Made by a program: the position numbers and the translations under genes
Shown here: positions 8,333 to 19,700 of the stretch, one piece after another
How the letters are laid out: every line of letters begins with the position of its first letter
Position numbering within the stretch: position 1 is the first letter of the stretch
Notes under the pieces: generated by a model
What the model was told of the DNA's origin: nothing
Databases searched by the model: none
Seen by the model: only the letters and a program-made list of their open reading frames with translations
Source of the DNA: Bacteroidota bacterium
Lineage (GTDB): Bacteria > Bacteroidota > Bacteroidia > Bacteroidales > JAAUTT01
NCBI GenBank assembly: GCA_030706405.1
Contig: JAUZOO010000003.1
Span: forward strand, 124,001-188,000
Length of the DNA: 64,000 bases
Direction: 5' to 3'

Positions 8333-10006
8333 TTACCACCATCTTGGATCGCCAACGATACCCTTACCAGGGAAATCAATACCTGTCTTTAGCGTAAAAA
8401 CTCCGTTGGTAGGATCTGTAAAGAAATTGGCACTTGTATAACTAACCACCTTTAAATTGGTGAAAGTTGTACCTGTACCGGTATTAATTTGCAAATCGGA
8501 AGTTCTGTAACTAGAACTAAAGTCATAGGTAGTAAAGCCTGAATAATTGGCATAAAATGACTTTAATTGTATGGTACTATTAGGCCCGGAAAATATACAT
8601 TTATCAATTGTAACAGCTGACACCGCAGGCACAGTGGTAAACTTGATCAGTTGTGCCAGCGATTTGGTGTTATTATAGAATGTGCAATTCGCAATTGTTA
8701 AATTCGGGATGCTATTGGTAAGCCCAATAAAGGAACCATTTTCGATTAAAGTAGAATTTGTAATCTTTAATGCCGAAGTAATATTACAATATGCAGTAGT
8801 ACTTACAACACTATAATCCTGTATGTTCTTAATAATACAATTATTAAACAATATTTTGTTTACATTAATTGCTATTCCGGCAGCTCCTTTATCAGCAAAT
8901 ACACCTCTAAAAGTTGAAACTGTACATCCTTCAAAATCAATACCATCATTGATAGAAATTGAGGTTGCCTGGCGGAACATGTAACCTGCAGTAGTCCCTA
9001 CCAAATTTACGTTCTCAAACAAGAAACCATCCAATGAAGCAATACTGGCAAGATTTACCCCTGATGTATTAACAATAGTATTACTACCTGCAGGAGCCGT
9101 TAATGTCAAACTAACTAAACCTGCCGGGATGTTAATCGTTCCAAGATTATAGGTAGCCCCGGCTGTCAGAGTAAACGTAACTCTAGTGTGGCCCTGACTT
9201 ACCAAAGTACTTAAAACCGTACTTATATTGTCAGTTGTACCAAGAGGATACATATAACTATTTGCTGTGCCTAACGTTTTAAAGGTTACCGAACCTCGTA
9301 TCCAGCGTTTCTTTCCATCATAATAACTAAGTTTGGCAGTATAATAAGTTCCAGGAGCCAAACCTGTAATAATTTTAGACGCACCAGATTTTTCCGAAGC
9401 TACAATCTTAACATCTGCCAAATTTTGAAGAGAATTATCAGCATCTTTTGTAACAAACAAAGAGTCTACCCTATCAGTATAATTCCAATTCACCGTAGCT
9501 CCACCGGCAGTAATATTGGTAACGGCGTTTACCGTTTTAAAAATATTTTCTTTAGCCGTTTTAAAGGTAAGCAGGGAGTACTTTGAGGTTAAAGTACTAT
9601 CGGCATTAACAGCTATCATCCGAACCGAATATCGCGCATCTGCATTCAGATTAGTGAATAGCAAATGATATATCACCTGAGGTGCATTGGTTGAAGATGA
9701 AAAAGCTTTTACAGTATCGGCCAGTACAACCTTACGCTGTATTATATTCCCAAATTGTAACGAATCGTCGCTAAGTTCAAGTATATATTTTTTAGCAGCT
9801 ATCACTTTATTATAAGCAATCTCTACAGTGTCTGTTCCCACTTTATAGGTTGTAAAACTTAATGACCGGAAAAGACTACTATAACTCATATCTGCATCCC
9901 ATCCAGGTTCGCCATTCTTGCAGGACCCCATTCCTATTATCAGAAGTATTAAGAATAATGCTCCCGATAAGTATTTGTTTATATTGTAATTTCTCATAAT
10001 ATCCAA
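8333..10006 (-). CDS. DUF5123/DUF4957-type surface lipoprotein
   Basis: Protein of 557 residues. The N-terminus carries a lipoprotein signal ending at about Cys29 (GMGSCKNGE). Two fibronectin-III-like modules (about 45-150 and 150-245) precede a right-handed beta-helix-like part with repeated short strands and asparagines (about 250-540), the layout of proteins with DUF4957 and DUF5123. Such proteins accompany SusD in plant cell wall glycan loci and are thought to bind polysaccharide at the cell surface. It is the last gene of the operon, 30 bases after susD. Confidence 0.8.
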   Translation of the reverse strand: MDIMRNYNINKYLSGALFLILLIIGMGSCKNGEPGWDADMSYSSLFRSLSFTTYKVGTDTVEIAYNKVIAAKKYILELSDDSLQFGNIIQRKVVLADTVKAFSSSTNAPQVIYHLLFTNLNADARYSVRMIAVNADSTLTSKYSLLTFKTAKENIFKTVNAVTNITAGGATVNWNYTDRVDSLFVTKDADNSLQNLADVKIVASEKSGASKIITGLAPGTYYTAKLSYYDGKKRWIRGSVTFKTLGTANSYMYPLGTTDNISTVLSTLVSQGHTRVTFTLTAGATYNLGTINIPAGLVSLTLTAPAGSNTIVNTSGVNLASIASLDGFLFENVNLVGTTAGYMFRQATSISINDGIDFEGCTVSTFRGVFADKGAAGIAINVNKILFNNCIIKNIQDYSVVSTTAYCNITSALKITNSTLIENGSFIGLTNSIPNLTIANCTFYNNTKSLAQLIKFTTVPAVSAVTIDKCIFSGPNSTIQLKSFYANYSGFTTYDFSSSYRTSDLQINTGTGTTFTNLKVVSYTSANFFTDPTNGVFTLKTGIDFPGKGIVGDPRWW

Positions 10007-10036
10007 TTGTTTAATATTTTAAGTTTTCTAAACAAA

Positions 10037-12097
10037 TTAATAACCATACGAGTTAACCAATGTTCCGCGCGTTGAAATAGTTATTGTATTAGATAAAACA
10101 TAGGGATATCGATAGTTGCAAACCCCATTTCCTAATGATTTTGCACCAAGAGTAGCGCTAACAGAGGTAATGGTTGCGGGGTCACTTAACCGCTGAACAA
10201 TAGGTCCCCATTGGTCGCCTCCATATATTGCATTTAACCCGGAACATGCCTGAACAATACTTACAACATTCCCCGCTAGCTTAGAACCGCCAAACGCGCC
10301 GCTCAACCAGGTAGTAGACTGGGGATTAGTTGTTGCCAATTGGGTAGAATTGTACCAATTGATTGTTGAGCGATCAATCGTATTTGTTCCGGATTTATAT
10401 TGATAATAAATGGTCGTTGGAAGTGTACCTGCCGGATATATTTTATCGAAAATAGGCACATCCCGTTGTCCATCCATTAACAGACACATGCCCAATTTGG
10501 CATCTTCCAGCTTTTTGCTTAATAACCCCCAACGAATAAGGTCGAACTTACGGATACATTCACCGCCAAATTCCCAAGCCCGCTCATTAACAATGGCATT
10601 AAAGAAATTGGCATCGTACTTAGTAACTTTAGAAGCATCGGTAGGGAAAGCCCTTTTTCTTACCATTTCAAAGGCAGTCCGTGCACTCATTTTTGCTGTA
10701 GCATCCACAGCATCCGGACCATTTAGCTCATTTTCGGCTTCGGCAAACATTAACAAGATATCCGAATAACGCATCATAATCCAATTTATACCAGTTCCAA
10801 CACGACTATTAGTCGACGCTTTAACTAGAGCCAAATACCCTGAAGTCATCCATGGAAATCTCCATTTTCCAAAGCCCCAACTACCTAAAGCTGAATTGAA
10901 CGCTTCTCCTTCGGTGAAACCGCCGCCGCCTTTATAACCAGTCCCGGCAGTATAGCTAATATTTATAAGCGTTACATCCTTACGGGCATCCGAAGGGTCG
11001 AAGGAATAGAAATAATAATAATCCGTTTGCAAATAGGAAGATCCGCCTAACCCTCGTGCACTATTTGTATAACTTGTTCCTGCATCGAGGCTCTCTCCTA
11101 TCAAATTGCCAATATCACCATTCTGTCCCATACCGGTAGCCACCTCGTACAAATTTTCATTAGCCGTATTTAACGCCAAAGAATTAACTGTTTTCCAAAG
11201 GTTTTCATACCCATCTAATTGATGAGGATTTTTTTGATCACCAATAATCTCGGCACATTGTTGAGCAGCAATAGCATAATAGTCTTTATAATTCTTTACA
11301 CGACCAACGAAATACCCATTCATTTCAGCTATGTCTGTATTATGAATCAACGATTCCTTTTGGTACGGAAAAATATTACCATCCCTAAGCGACCAGCCAC
11401 CGGCAAACAAGGCTATACGGGCCAACAATCCTTTGGCAAAGCCCTTATTCATCCGTTCTGCAGTGAACTTCACGTTTCCAACGGTTTGATTCATCCATGG
11501 GAGATAAATTTGAGCTTCGAACAGGTCATTAATGATATTTTTGTAAATCGTATCCCTATCACATTTAGAACTATATATATTGGATTCATTAGTGACTGAT
11601 TTTCTATAAGGTACGTCGCCCCAATATTTAACCAGATCAAAATATCCCAGTGCCCGTAAAGTCAATGCTTCACCCAGATAAGCTTTCATTAATGAGCTGT
11701 CCGCAGTTTTCAACAGAGGCGATTGCCGTATTCCATCAACCGCAGCAGAAGCCATTTCTATCATCCGGTAGAGGTTACTCCAAGCACCGGAAAAATCGGT
11801 ACTGGCAGTGGAATAATAATTAGTATAGGCAGGCGCACCTGTTCCTGTAGAGGCAAAATACGAATAGTTATAATGCTCAATATCAGAAGCACTTGTACCA
11901 TAAAGAGGGAAGTTACCTCCATAAAGATTCGAATTGGTAAGAATGGAATACATCCCTTGCATAGCAGCCTCAGTAAAAAACGTCGATTTGAACGTATTTT
12001 CTGTTGATTGCTGAGATGGAGATGCTGTGTCTAAGAAATCTTTACAAGAAGTAAAGAACAGCACCGAAGCAATTATATAATATCCTATTTTTTTCAT
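10037..12097 (-). CDS. SusD/RagB-family glycan-binding lipoprotein
   Basis: Outer-membrane lipoprotein of 686 residues with lipobox FFTSC at about residues 14-18 and the family start KDFLDTASPSQQS. TPR-like helices and segments such as ALTLRALGYFDLVKYWGDVPY (about 147-167), YSDILLMFAEAENEL and NERAWEFGGECIRKFDLIRW are standard SusD landmarks. It forms the lid over the SusC transporter and captures oligosaccharides at the cell surface. It follows susC by 98 bases. Confidence 0.95.
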   Translation of the reverse strand: MKKIGYYIIASVLFFTSCKDFLDTASPSQQSTENTFKSTFFTEAAMQGMYSILTNSNLYGGNFPLYGTSASDIEHYNYSYFASTGTGAPAYTNYYSTASTDFSGAWSNLYRMIEMASAAVDGIRQSPLLKTADSSLMKAYLGEALTLRALGYFDLVKYWGDVPYRKSVTNESNIYSSKCDRDTIYKNIINDLFEAQIYLPWMNQTVGNVKFTAERMNKGFAKGLLARIALFAGGWSLRDGNIFPYQKESLIHNTDIAEMNGYFVGRVKNYKDYYAIAAQQCAEIIGDQKNPHQLDGYENLWKTVNSLALNTANENLYEVATGMGQNGDIGNLIGESLDAGTSYTNSARGLGGSSYLQTDYYYFYSFDPSDARKDVTLINISYTAGTGYKGGGGFTEGEAFNSALGSWGFGKWRFPWMTSGYLALVKASTNSRVGTGINWIMMRYSDILLMFAEAENELNGPDAVDATAKMSARTAFEMVRKRAFPTDASKVTKYDANFFNAIVNERAWEFGGECIRKFDLIRWGLLSKKLEDAKLGMCLLMDGQRDVPIFDKIYPAGTLPTTIYYQYKSGTNTIDRSTINWYNSTQLATTNPQSTTWLSGAFGGSKLAGNVVSIVQACSGLNAIYGGDQWGPIVQRLSDPATITSVSATLGAKSLGNGVCNYRYPYVLSNTITISTRGTLVNSYGY

Positions 12098-12195
12098 CTG
12101 TTAATAATTTAATTTATCCAAAAATTCTATTTAAAAGTACACTAACAGTTGTCTAACATTTAGTTTCCAACTATCATCATACTTTAACCCAATAG

Positions 12196-15100
12196 TTAAA
12201 ACGTTACATTAACTCCTAACACCATACTACGCGATTTTGGATAGGCGGAATTGTCCAATCCCGGGGTTAACGTATTTCCACTTCCGGTACTAACTTCCGG
12301 ATCCTGGCCGCTGTACTTAGTGAAACATAATAAGTTATAAAACGAAGCGTACATTCTTAAGGTTCTAATCATAAATCTTTTGGAGAGATTCTCAGGTAAG
12401 GTATACCCAAGTGTCAGACTCTGTAAACGTAAAAAAGAGCCATCTTCTACTTCCCATGAAATTGGTGCTAAATAATTAATAAGCGGATTCCAAAGGGTTG
12501 CATTCTGGTTAAGAGCCTTTAGCTTCACCGGATCTGCATAAGTACCATACATAATATTGTAACCGGTTTGTGGATCAATGGTTGTAAAACGATGTGCAAG
12601 ATCGAATCTGGAAGTTATATTTTGATTCTTTTTTGAACCTACATAGGTATTGTATGAAAACTTGCTTACGTTGTAAACATCGTTACCATAACTCCAGTTG
12701 AACAACGCAGACAGGTCGAAACCTTTCCACCTTGCATTAAGACCAAAGCCCCCGGTATGTTTTGGTTGAGCATTCCCGATAACGGTTTTATCCAAATCTG
12801 TAACTACGCCATCACCATCCAGGTCTTTCAGTTTCAGGAAGCCAGGTCCAAAATAACCGTTTCCGCCTGAGCCGTAGAACAATTCCTGATCACTTGTTTT
12901 CCCTTTATAAAGAATCCACTTAGCATCATTTTTACTATAGTAGAAATCATCAAAACTATAAACACCATCAAATACATAACCATACATTTGACCAACGGGC
13001 CTTCCTTCTCCCACAACATAATCAGAGGGAGATACACTATATGGCGCTCCCGAAGAAGTCAATTGATACGTCTTATTATCAATATACTTATCAATCATAT
13101 TTCTGTTAAATGAAATATTAAAATTTCCTGTTAACAAAAATTTGGAAGTATTAATAAGATTGGCATTTAATGAAATTTCAACCCCCTTATTGGAAGTTTT
13201 ACCTATGTTTTGATATTGATTAGAACTACCGCTACTATAAGGAAGAGCCATCAACAATATCAGGTTCTCATTAGTTTCGTTATAAATATCAACGGTTCCA
13301 TTGATCCGATCTTTAAATAAGCCAAAATCAAACCCTAAGTTCCGTGAGGTTTTAGATTCCCACCTTAACTTATCATTAAAAAAGGTTGTGCTGGTTTTAA
13401 GAGCACTGGATGCAGAGCCTCCCGGATAATACATAGATGCAGCCTGCGATTCAAACGACCAGTCCTGACGCCAGTACGAACCTACACGGGCATTACCAAC
13501 CTGTCCGTAACTTAATCGCATTTTTAGGTTCGACACTACATTCGAGAGAACTGAGCTATTCTTATAAAAGGGCTCCTCCGAAACTCTCCAGGCAACAGCT
13601 CCACCAGGGAAAAAGCCCCACCGATTACCCGGTGCAAAAACATTTTTTCCATCTTCACGAGCTGTTAAGGTTATTAAATAGCGGTCTAATAACGAAAAAT
13701 TTAAACGCCCAAAATACGAAGATGTCCTCGTTGGTTCGGATATTTTGGTATAAATAGGGTTAGGCGTACCGTAATTCCACATAGCCAAAATCTGATCTGC
13801 CGTCATAGAATTTGGATAAAACTTCGACTCTAAGACAGTCTGATTATCCTGAGTATGGGTCATTTCCTGTCCCACAATCAAATCCATGCGGTTTTTTGTA
13901 TTAAAGTTAAGAGCCAGGGCTAACGTGTTTTGAAAACTCCAGGCTTCTCCATCCACAGTAGTTCTGTCGGCAACAGGAAGTCCTCCATTTGATGTGGCTT
14001 TACCGGTATTTTGAGTCCATATTTCATCCGTTTTGTTCCGGTTAAACGTGTAGCTGCCTTGTCCACGATACGTCAATTGGGGTAAAATTTTCCATGATAA
14101 TCCGGCATTATATGTATTTTGTAATTGAATTTGATTTTTATAATCATTTAAAATACTGGCAACCGGATTGGACAGAGAACCTAATGCTTCCAGGGTAATG
14201 TCGTTATTTTCATCTGAAAGTAAAACAGATTCCAAATTATTCAAGCTTCTGGCAGAGGGGTAACGAAGGCAGTTCGTAAGCAAACTTCCACTTGTTACGC
14301 TGGGACCTAAAATCCGGGTATATGCAAAGCGGTTAGTAAAATCTACGGATAAATCTTTGCTGATATTCCAGTTTATCTTACCTACAATGTTATCCCTGTA
14401 GTAATGAGACGTCTTCATAATAAAACCCTGGTCATCGTGGGTTAAACTAAGATTAACCTTAACGTTGTCGCTACCCCCGCTTATACTTAGGTTATAATTT
14501 TGCTGGGCTGTGGGTTTATCAAACAATTTATTAATCCAGTTATCACCAGCAATAGATTTGTAGATATTCACATCATCCCATAATCCATAGGTATTTGCAA
14601 AGCTCCCCTTGGGATCAGGATCAACTTCCCGTTGGTAATAAACATATTCGTAAGGAGATAGGGCTTGTGGTAAATTATACGGCTTTTTAAGTCCATAAAA
14701 TGCATTGAAATTCACTACAACGTTTCCTTTTTGAGCGCTTTTGGTTGTAATAATAACTACCCCGTTAGCACCTTCGGCTCCATAAATAGCAGTTGATGCA
14801 GCATCTTTTAAAACATCAATAGATTGAATATCGCGCGGGGCAATATTTGAAATAGTGGATACTTTAAACCCGTCAACAATATACAATGGTTCATTATTCT
14901 GCGTAATTGAGCTACCTCCACGTACACGAATTGTAATGGCTGCATCAGGAGATCCGTCGGTTGTTTGAACATTAACACCTGCCAAACGACCTGCAAGGGC
15001 TTGTTGAATATTAGCTACCGGCAGGTCTTTGATAACTTCACTATTTATTGAAGATACAGAACCGGTCAGGTCCTTTCGTTTCATGGTACCATACCCGACT

Positions 15101-15417
15101 ACAACCACTTCGTCCATTTGCTTGGAGTTCGATGTTAGAACAACATCAAGGCTGGTTCGTCCATTTATCGGAACTTCCAAATCTTTCATCCCGATATATG
15201 AAACCTTTAGGATGGCTTTGTCGGGATTTGGAACCTTTAGGATAAATTTTCCATTAATATCTGTAACAACCCCTTGCGTTGTTCCTTTAATCATTACCGA
15301 AGCTCCCGGCAATGACTCTCCCGAATCATCTTTTACAATACCTGTTATTGAGGTCTGTGCATACGCATAACAAACCCCAAGGATTGTTAGCAGTAATGTG
15401 CAGATATATTTTTTCAT
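12196..15417 (-). CDS. SusC/RagA-family TonB-dependent outer-membrane transporter
   Basis: Transporter of 1073 residues. A signal peptide (about 1-20) is followed by a carboxypeptidase-regulatory-like beta-sandwich (ITGIVKDDSGESLPGASVMI, about 23-108), the plug domain (about 112-230, with MKRKDLTGSVSS and NNEPLYIVDGF) and a 22-strand barrel ending in the aromatic residue of GVNVTF. It imports oligosaccharides into the periplasm using TonB energy. It lies in an operon after the LamG gene and before susD. The substrate is likely a xylan-type glycan because of the GH3 and GH43 context, which is inference. Confidence 0.95.
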   Translation of the reverse strand: MKKYICTLLLTILGVCYAYAQTSITGIVKDDSGESLPGASVMIKGTTQGVVTDINGKFILKVPNPDKAILKVSYIGMKDLEVPINGRTSLDVVLTSNSKQMDEVVVVGYGTMKRKDLTGSVSSINSEVIKDLPVANIQQALAGRLAGVNVQTTDGSPDAAITIRVRGGSSITQNNEPLYIVDGFKVSTISNIAPRDIQSIDVLKDAASTAIYGAEGANGVVIITTKSAQKGNVVVNFNAFYGLKKPYNLPQALSPYEYVYYQREVDPDPKGSFANTYGLWDDVNIYKSIAGDNWINKLFDKPTAQQNYNLSISGGSDNVKVNLSLTHDDQGFIMKTSHYYRDNIVGKINWNISKDLSVDFTNRFAYTRILGPSVTSGSLLTNCLRYPSARSLNNLESVLLSDENNDITLEALGSLSNPVASILNDYKNQIQLQNTYNAGLSWKILPQLTYRGQGSYTFNRNKTDEIWTQNTGKATSNGGLPVADRTTVDGEAWSFQNTLALALNFNTKNRMDLIVGQEMTHTQDNQTVLESKFYPNSMTADQILAMWNYGTPNPIYTKISEPTRTSSYFGRLNFSLLDRYLITLTAREDGKNVFAPGNRWGFFPGGAVAWRVSEEPFYKNSSVLSNVVSNLKMRLSYGQVGNARVGSYWRQDWSFESQAASMYYPGGSASSALKTSTTFFNDKLRWESKTSRNLGFDFGLFKDRINGTVDIYNETNENLILLMALPYSSGSSNQYQNIGKTSNKGVEISLNANLINTSKFLLTGNFNISFNRNMIDKYIDNKTYQLTSSGAPYSVSPSDYVVGEGRPVGQMYGYVFDGVYSFDDFYYSKNDAKWILYKGKTSDQELFYGSGGNGYFGPGFLKLKDLDGDGVVTDLDKTVIGNAQPKHTGGFGLNARWKGFDLSALFNWSYGNDVYNVSKFSYNTYVGSKKNQNITSRFDLAHRFTTIDPQTGYNIMYGTYADPVKLKALNQNATLWNPLINYLAPISWEVEDGSFLRLQSLTLGYTLPENLSKRFMIRTLRMYASFYNLLCFTKYSGQDPEVSTGSGNTLTPGLDNSAYPKSRSMVLGVNVTF

Positions 15418-15469
15418 AAGTTAATGATATTTAATTGATTTATTTAAACATTGAATCACACCATTCCAT

Positions 15470-16360
15470 CTACTTAATGGTGGTTAAAACGGACTCTGCC
15501 TGATATAATGCGCTTACTTCGTCATCAGAAAGGCTTTTATTCCACATTCGTAACTCGTCAAGATATCCGGAATAGTACACCATCGACGAGGTTTGAGTAT
15601 TGCTTATCAATTGGGCCCAGGCCCCAATATATACATTGGTCATTGCCGGACTTAAAGTAAGGATTCCCATAGGTGTAGTAGCAGACGCATCGGTATAGCA
15701 GACAACCTGATTTAACAGTTTACCATTAACATACATAGACAATTGAGAGGTTGTTTTATTGTAAGAAAGCGTAATATGGCTCCATTTACCGGCAATGCTG
15801 CTTCTTGAAACAGAATCCCGATAAATTCTATTGGTTAGCGAATTATACACCGAACCTGCAAGGTTCAACGAATCGAGGGTCAAGGACAGGGTCCCAAACG
15901 TAGCATCTCCACCATTAACCTGGAATATGTTTGAGATCGATTTATTGCCAGCTGCCGAAACCTTAACCCAGCATGAAAGCGTAAATTCACTCAAATTTTT
16001 CAAGAAAACAGACCCGGTTGTTTTAACTGGTATATTAATGTAAGATTTCGAATTATTTTGCAGGGTATCTCCCCGATAAGCATAACCTCTTGCCCCGGCG
16101 CCAAGTTTGGTTCCAACCAGCTGAATATGGCTTGCAAGTGAATCAAGCCCCATCCCTTTGACAAAAAGGTTACTGCACGTACCGCTACCATAAGAAACAG
16201 CATCAAAAGGAAAATATACTACATAATTGGCAGAATCAATAGTTGCAGGATCTACATTTCCCGTAACGGCCCGAAAGTTGTCCTTTTCCTTACTACATGA
16301 AGTGAATAAGACTATTCCACTCCAAAATGCAAAAACGAACAAAATGACTAAATTTCTCAT
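15470..16360 (-). CDS. LamG/concanavalin-like surface lipoprotein
   Basis: Protein of 296 residues. A lipoprotein signal ends at Cys22 (LFTSCSKEKD). The main part (about 100-290) is a LamG-type beta-sandwich with FTLSCWVKV, WSHITLSYNKTT, MYVNGKL and the closing strand YLDELRMWNKSLSDDEV. It probably binds glycans at the cell surface. Unusually it is the first gene of the transport operon, 52 bases before susC, with the predicted HTCS operator 185 bases upstream. Confidence 0.85.
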   Translation of the reverse strand: MRNLVILFVFAFWSGIVLFTSCSKEKDNFRAVTGNVDPATIDSANYVVYFPFDAVSYGSGTCSNLFVKGMGLDSLASHIQLVGTKLGAGARGYAYRGDTLQNNSKSYINIPVKTTGSVFLKNLSEFTLSCWVKVSAAGNKSISNIFQVNGGDATFGTLSLTLDSLNLAGSVYNSLTNRIYRDSVSRSSIAGKWSHITLSYNKTTSQLSMYVNGKLLNQVVCYTDASATTPMGILTLSPAMTNVYIGAWAQLISNTQTSSMVYYSGYLDELRMWNKSLSDDEVSALYQAESVLTTIK

Positions 16361-16515
16361 AAAAGTGAATTAATATTTCAATAGATGTTTTTGAAAATGG
16401 TTCAATTAGTGATTGGGTAATAACAGAAAGCGCTCAGGACGAACGGTTCCTACGAACTGCTTTAGCATACATTTAATAATAGGTTTTAGTTAGTAAATAA
16501 TTCTTTTCAGAAGCT

Positions 16516-16523
16516 CAAAGAAA
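16516..16523 (-). promoter_or_regulatory. -7-like element of the LamG-SusC-SusD operon
   Basis: Minus-strand TTTCTTTG is a degenerate TAnnTTTG element. Its distance to the tandem operator (29 bases from distal C to operator edge) equals that at the GH3 and HTCS promoters, which is the main reason to call it. The leader to the LamG start is about 150 bases. Confidence 0.5.
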
Positions 16524-16544
16524 TACCAACTGCCCAACACGGAT

Positions 16545-16578
16545 GTGTAAAATCTGGGAGATTATGTGTAAATTCTGG
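16545..16578 (-). promoter_or_regulatory. Predicted HTCS operator upstream of the transport operon
   Basis: Half-sites GTGTAAAATCTGG (16545-16557) and GTGTAAATTCTGG (16566-16578), plus-strand reading, repeat at 21 bp. They match the operators at 7823 and 21271 in length, period and core. Confidence 0.7.
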
Positions 16579-16653
16579 TAAATAGAAAATGGAATACAAC
16601 GCCTTACATGAACAATTGCAGTTTGAACCTATGGGGGTAAATAGCATAAAAAA

Positions 16654-16679
16654 AGTTTACCGGAACTTGTCGGTAAACT
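16654..16679 (-). terminator. Terminator of the HTCS gene
   Basis: AGTTTACCG pairs with CGGTAAACT around an 8-base loop, and the minus strand continues with a run of T. It lies 47 bases after the HTCS stop codon. Confidence 0.88.
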
Positions 16680-16725
16680 CTCTTTGATGAATTGATATAG
16701 AAATTAAGAATGGGGTTATCGTATA

Positions 16726-19700
16726 TTAATTTGAGCTTTCGGGATGACATTGCTCCTTATACTCGCGCGGGGTAATTCCATATTTTTGCTTAAAACATTT
16801 ACTGAAGTAACGAGGGTCTGTCATTCCAATTAAATAGGCAACCTGACTAATATTAAAATCGCCGGTTTCGATTAATTGAGCGGCCCTTTTTATCCGAATT
16901 TCTTTAATAAAATCAACAGGCGCCAAACCTGTTAAACTTTTAATTTTTTTGAACATCGACGACCGGCTTAATCCAATGAATACCGCAATGGCATCAATGG
17001 ACAATTCTGAATCTTCAATATTTTCTTCAATATATTTCATGATACGTTGAATAAAAACATCGTCCTGCGAAGTTACATTGGGCTTGGAGATTGATATAAC
17101 CCCGCTGGTTAACGACGATCGATAATAATCCTGTAACTGAGTGCGCAGTTTTAATAAGTTATCAATTCGGGCCTCCAGGTAAACAGAGCTAAATGGCTTG
17201 GTAATATAATCATCCACGCCATACTCCATCGCTTCCAGTTTAGAGTCGATATCGTTTTTGGCGGTTAACAATACCACCGGAATATGGCTGAAATTAATAT
17301 CATTCTTAATGGCTTTGGTCAGTTCCAACCCCGACATTTCCGGCATCATAACATCCGAAATGATTATATCCGGCGAGCAATTGGGAAGAAGAACCAAGGC
17401 TTCCTTTCCATTTCCTGCTTCAAGTACATTGTAGTGTTTTTGCAATACCGTTGCAATAAAATGCCGAAGCTCGGTATTGTCTTCAACAACCAGAATTGTC
17501 GGCATTTCTGACAGATGAATACGATTTGAGGCATTCGTTTCAGCGGATTGCTCCTCCGGTTCCTGATACGGCAATTTTTTTTCGTCCTCAACCGCATTGA
17601 GATCGTGCAGCACATATTCCTCTTCATTACTAAAATGGCTGTATCCTTTTTTAAACGTTACCTTAAACGACGACCCTTTTCCAAGTTCACTTTCCACCGT
17701 AATGTTTGCTTTGTGCAATTCTACCAGTTCCTTGGTAAGCGAAAGGCCAATTCCCGTACTTGGTTGTATTGCGCTATAGGATAAAACAAAAGACTCGAAA
17801 CGGTCGAAGAGTTTCGTCAATTTTTCTTTACCAATTCCAATACCCGAATCTTTTACGACAATGCTAACACTCTCATCTTGGTCAGCAATAGTAACCTCGA
17901 TAGCATTTCCCGGTTGGGTATATTTAAATGCATTCGATAGCAAGTTGAACAGAATTTTCTCAAACTTATCCTTATCAACCCATAAATGAGCGTTATTACT
18001 ATTATCAACAATGCGAAAGTCGATGTTTCTTTCTTCGGCAAGCTGATAGAAATTTAAACAGGTATCGTTTACGAACTTAGCAACATCGGCATCTTCAATT
18101 ACAAGTTTCATCTTTTTGCTCTGGATTTTTCGAAAATCCAAAATTTGATTAATCAGGCGCAACATTCTTTCGGTATTGCGTTGCACAATCTCCAACTGTT
18201 CTTTCACCTTTCCTGAAATTATTTCGTGACGAAGAATATTTTCTACAGGAGAAGCGATCAGCGTAAGGGGTGTGCGTAATTCGTGCGATATATCGGTAAA
18301 GAATTGAAGCTTCATGTTTGTAATCCGGTGTTCCACTGCAACGTCATTCTTTAACCGATAAATGGTAAAAAGAATGTATGAAGCCAACACTGTTATCAAT
18401 ATAAATACAAAGAAATAGAAAACTATACCCCAGGAAGATTCCCAAAAAGAAGGCAATTTCTCGATAGCAACACTACGCTCATTATTCACCCATTCCCCAT
18501 CGGCATTCGTTGACCTTACCTTAAAAATATACTTCCCTTTAGGTAAATTGGTATACGTAGCTGTTCGTTGGGTTCCTATATAATTCCAATCGTCATCAAA
18601 ACCCTCTAATTTATACGCATAGTGTATATTTTGAGGCTCCGTATAATCCAAAGCTGAAAAGCTGATGGAAACCATATTTTGCTTATGAGACAATTGCAGC
18701 GCCTGGGTATCATCAATAGTTTTGGATAAAGGAGATCCTGTTGTGCCTACTTCAACCGTTTTATTGAGTAACTGCAACTGGGTTAAAACAATCCGGGGAA
18801 TATATTGGCTTTTTATAGCCTTCAAAGGATTGAATAAAACAAAACCTTCCGTAGTTCCATAGCATAAATCTCCCTGACGGGTTTTGCATGTTGCTGCTTC
18901 CAAAAAGCTATACGCACCCGAAGTTGCCGGGCTATAAACATCAAACTTTTCGGTTTTCGGATTAAACCTGGCTAATTGGGTTTGGGTCGAAACCCACACA
19001 TTTGCTTTGGAATCTTCCTGAAGCGTAAAAACAACATCCATGGGAGCTCCATTATCTTTTTTAAATGCCTTAAAATCCGGTTTTTTAGTAAAATCCAAAC
19101 CATTATATAACACATCAAGGCCGCCTCCATAGATTCCTAAATACAAGTTTCCGTTTTTACCAGGCAAAATACAATGCACATCATTCCCGGAAATGGAGTG
19201 CTTATCTTCAGGATTATGGGAATAATGGAAGAACTGCATATTCTCAAAGGATGTATTGCTTTGAAATGCCAACAGTCCATCCGTTGTTCCTGCATAAATC
19301 TGTCCTTTTTTATCTTCCGATAGATACCGAACCCGTAAAAATTGCTTTGGGTAATTTTTAAATTTATTCCGATAACTGATAAAACGCACTTGTCCATTTT
19401 GGGTATCCATAAGGTTTACCCCTCCTCCATACGTGGCAACCCATAGCCGTTTCAAATGATCTTCAAGTAGATAATACACCGCATTTGAACTCAGGCTGTA
19501 ACTATCTTCGGGCTTATTCTGATAATTGGTTAAGGTAAACGAAACGTTTTTCCCCTTCCCGTTTTTCTGAACTTTAAAAAGTCCCGACCCTTTTGATGCC
19601 AGCCAAATAGCCCCGGTATGGTCGGACATAATATGATAGATAGGAACATTAAACGGAATTGAGCTATTAATTTTACCATCAACACCTAAATGGCCTATCA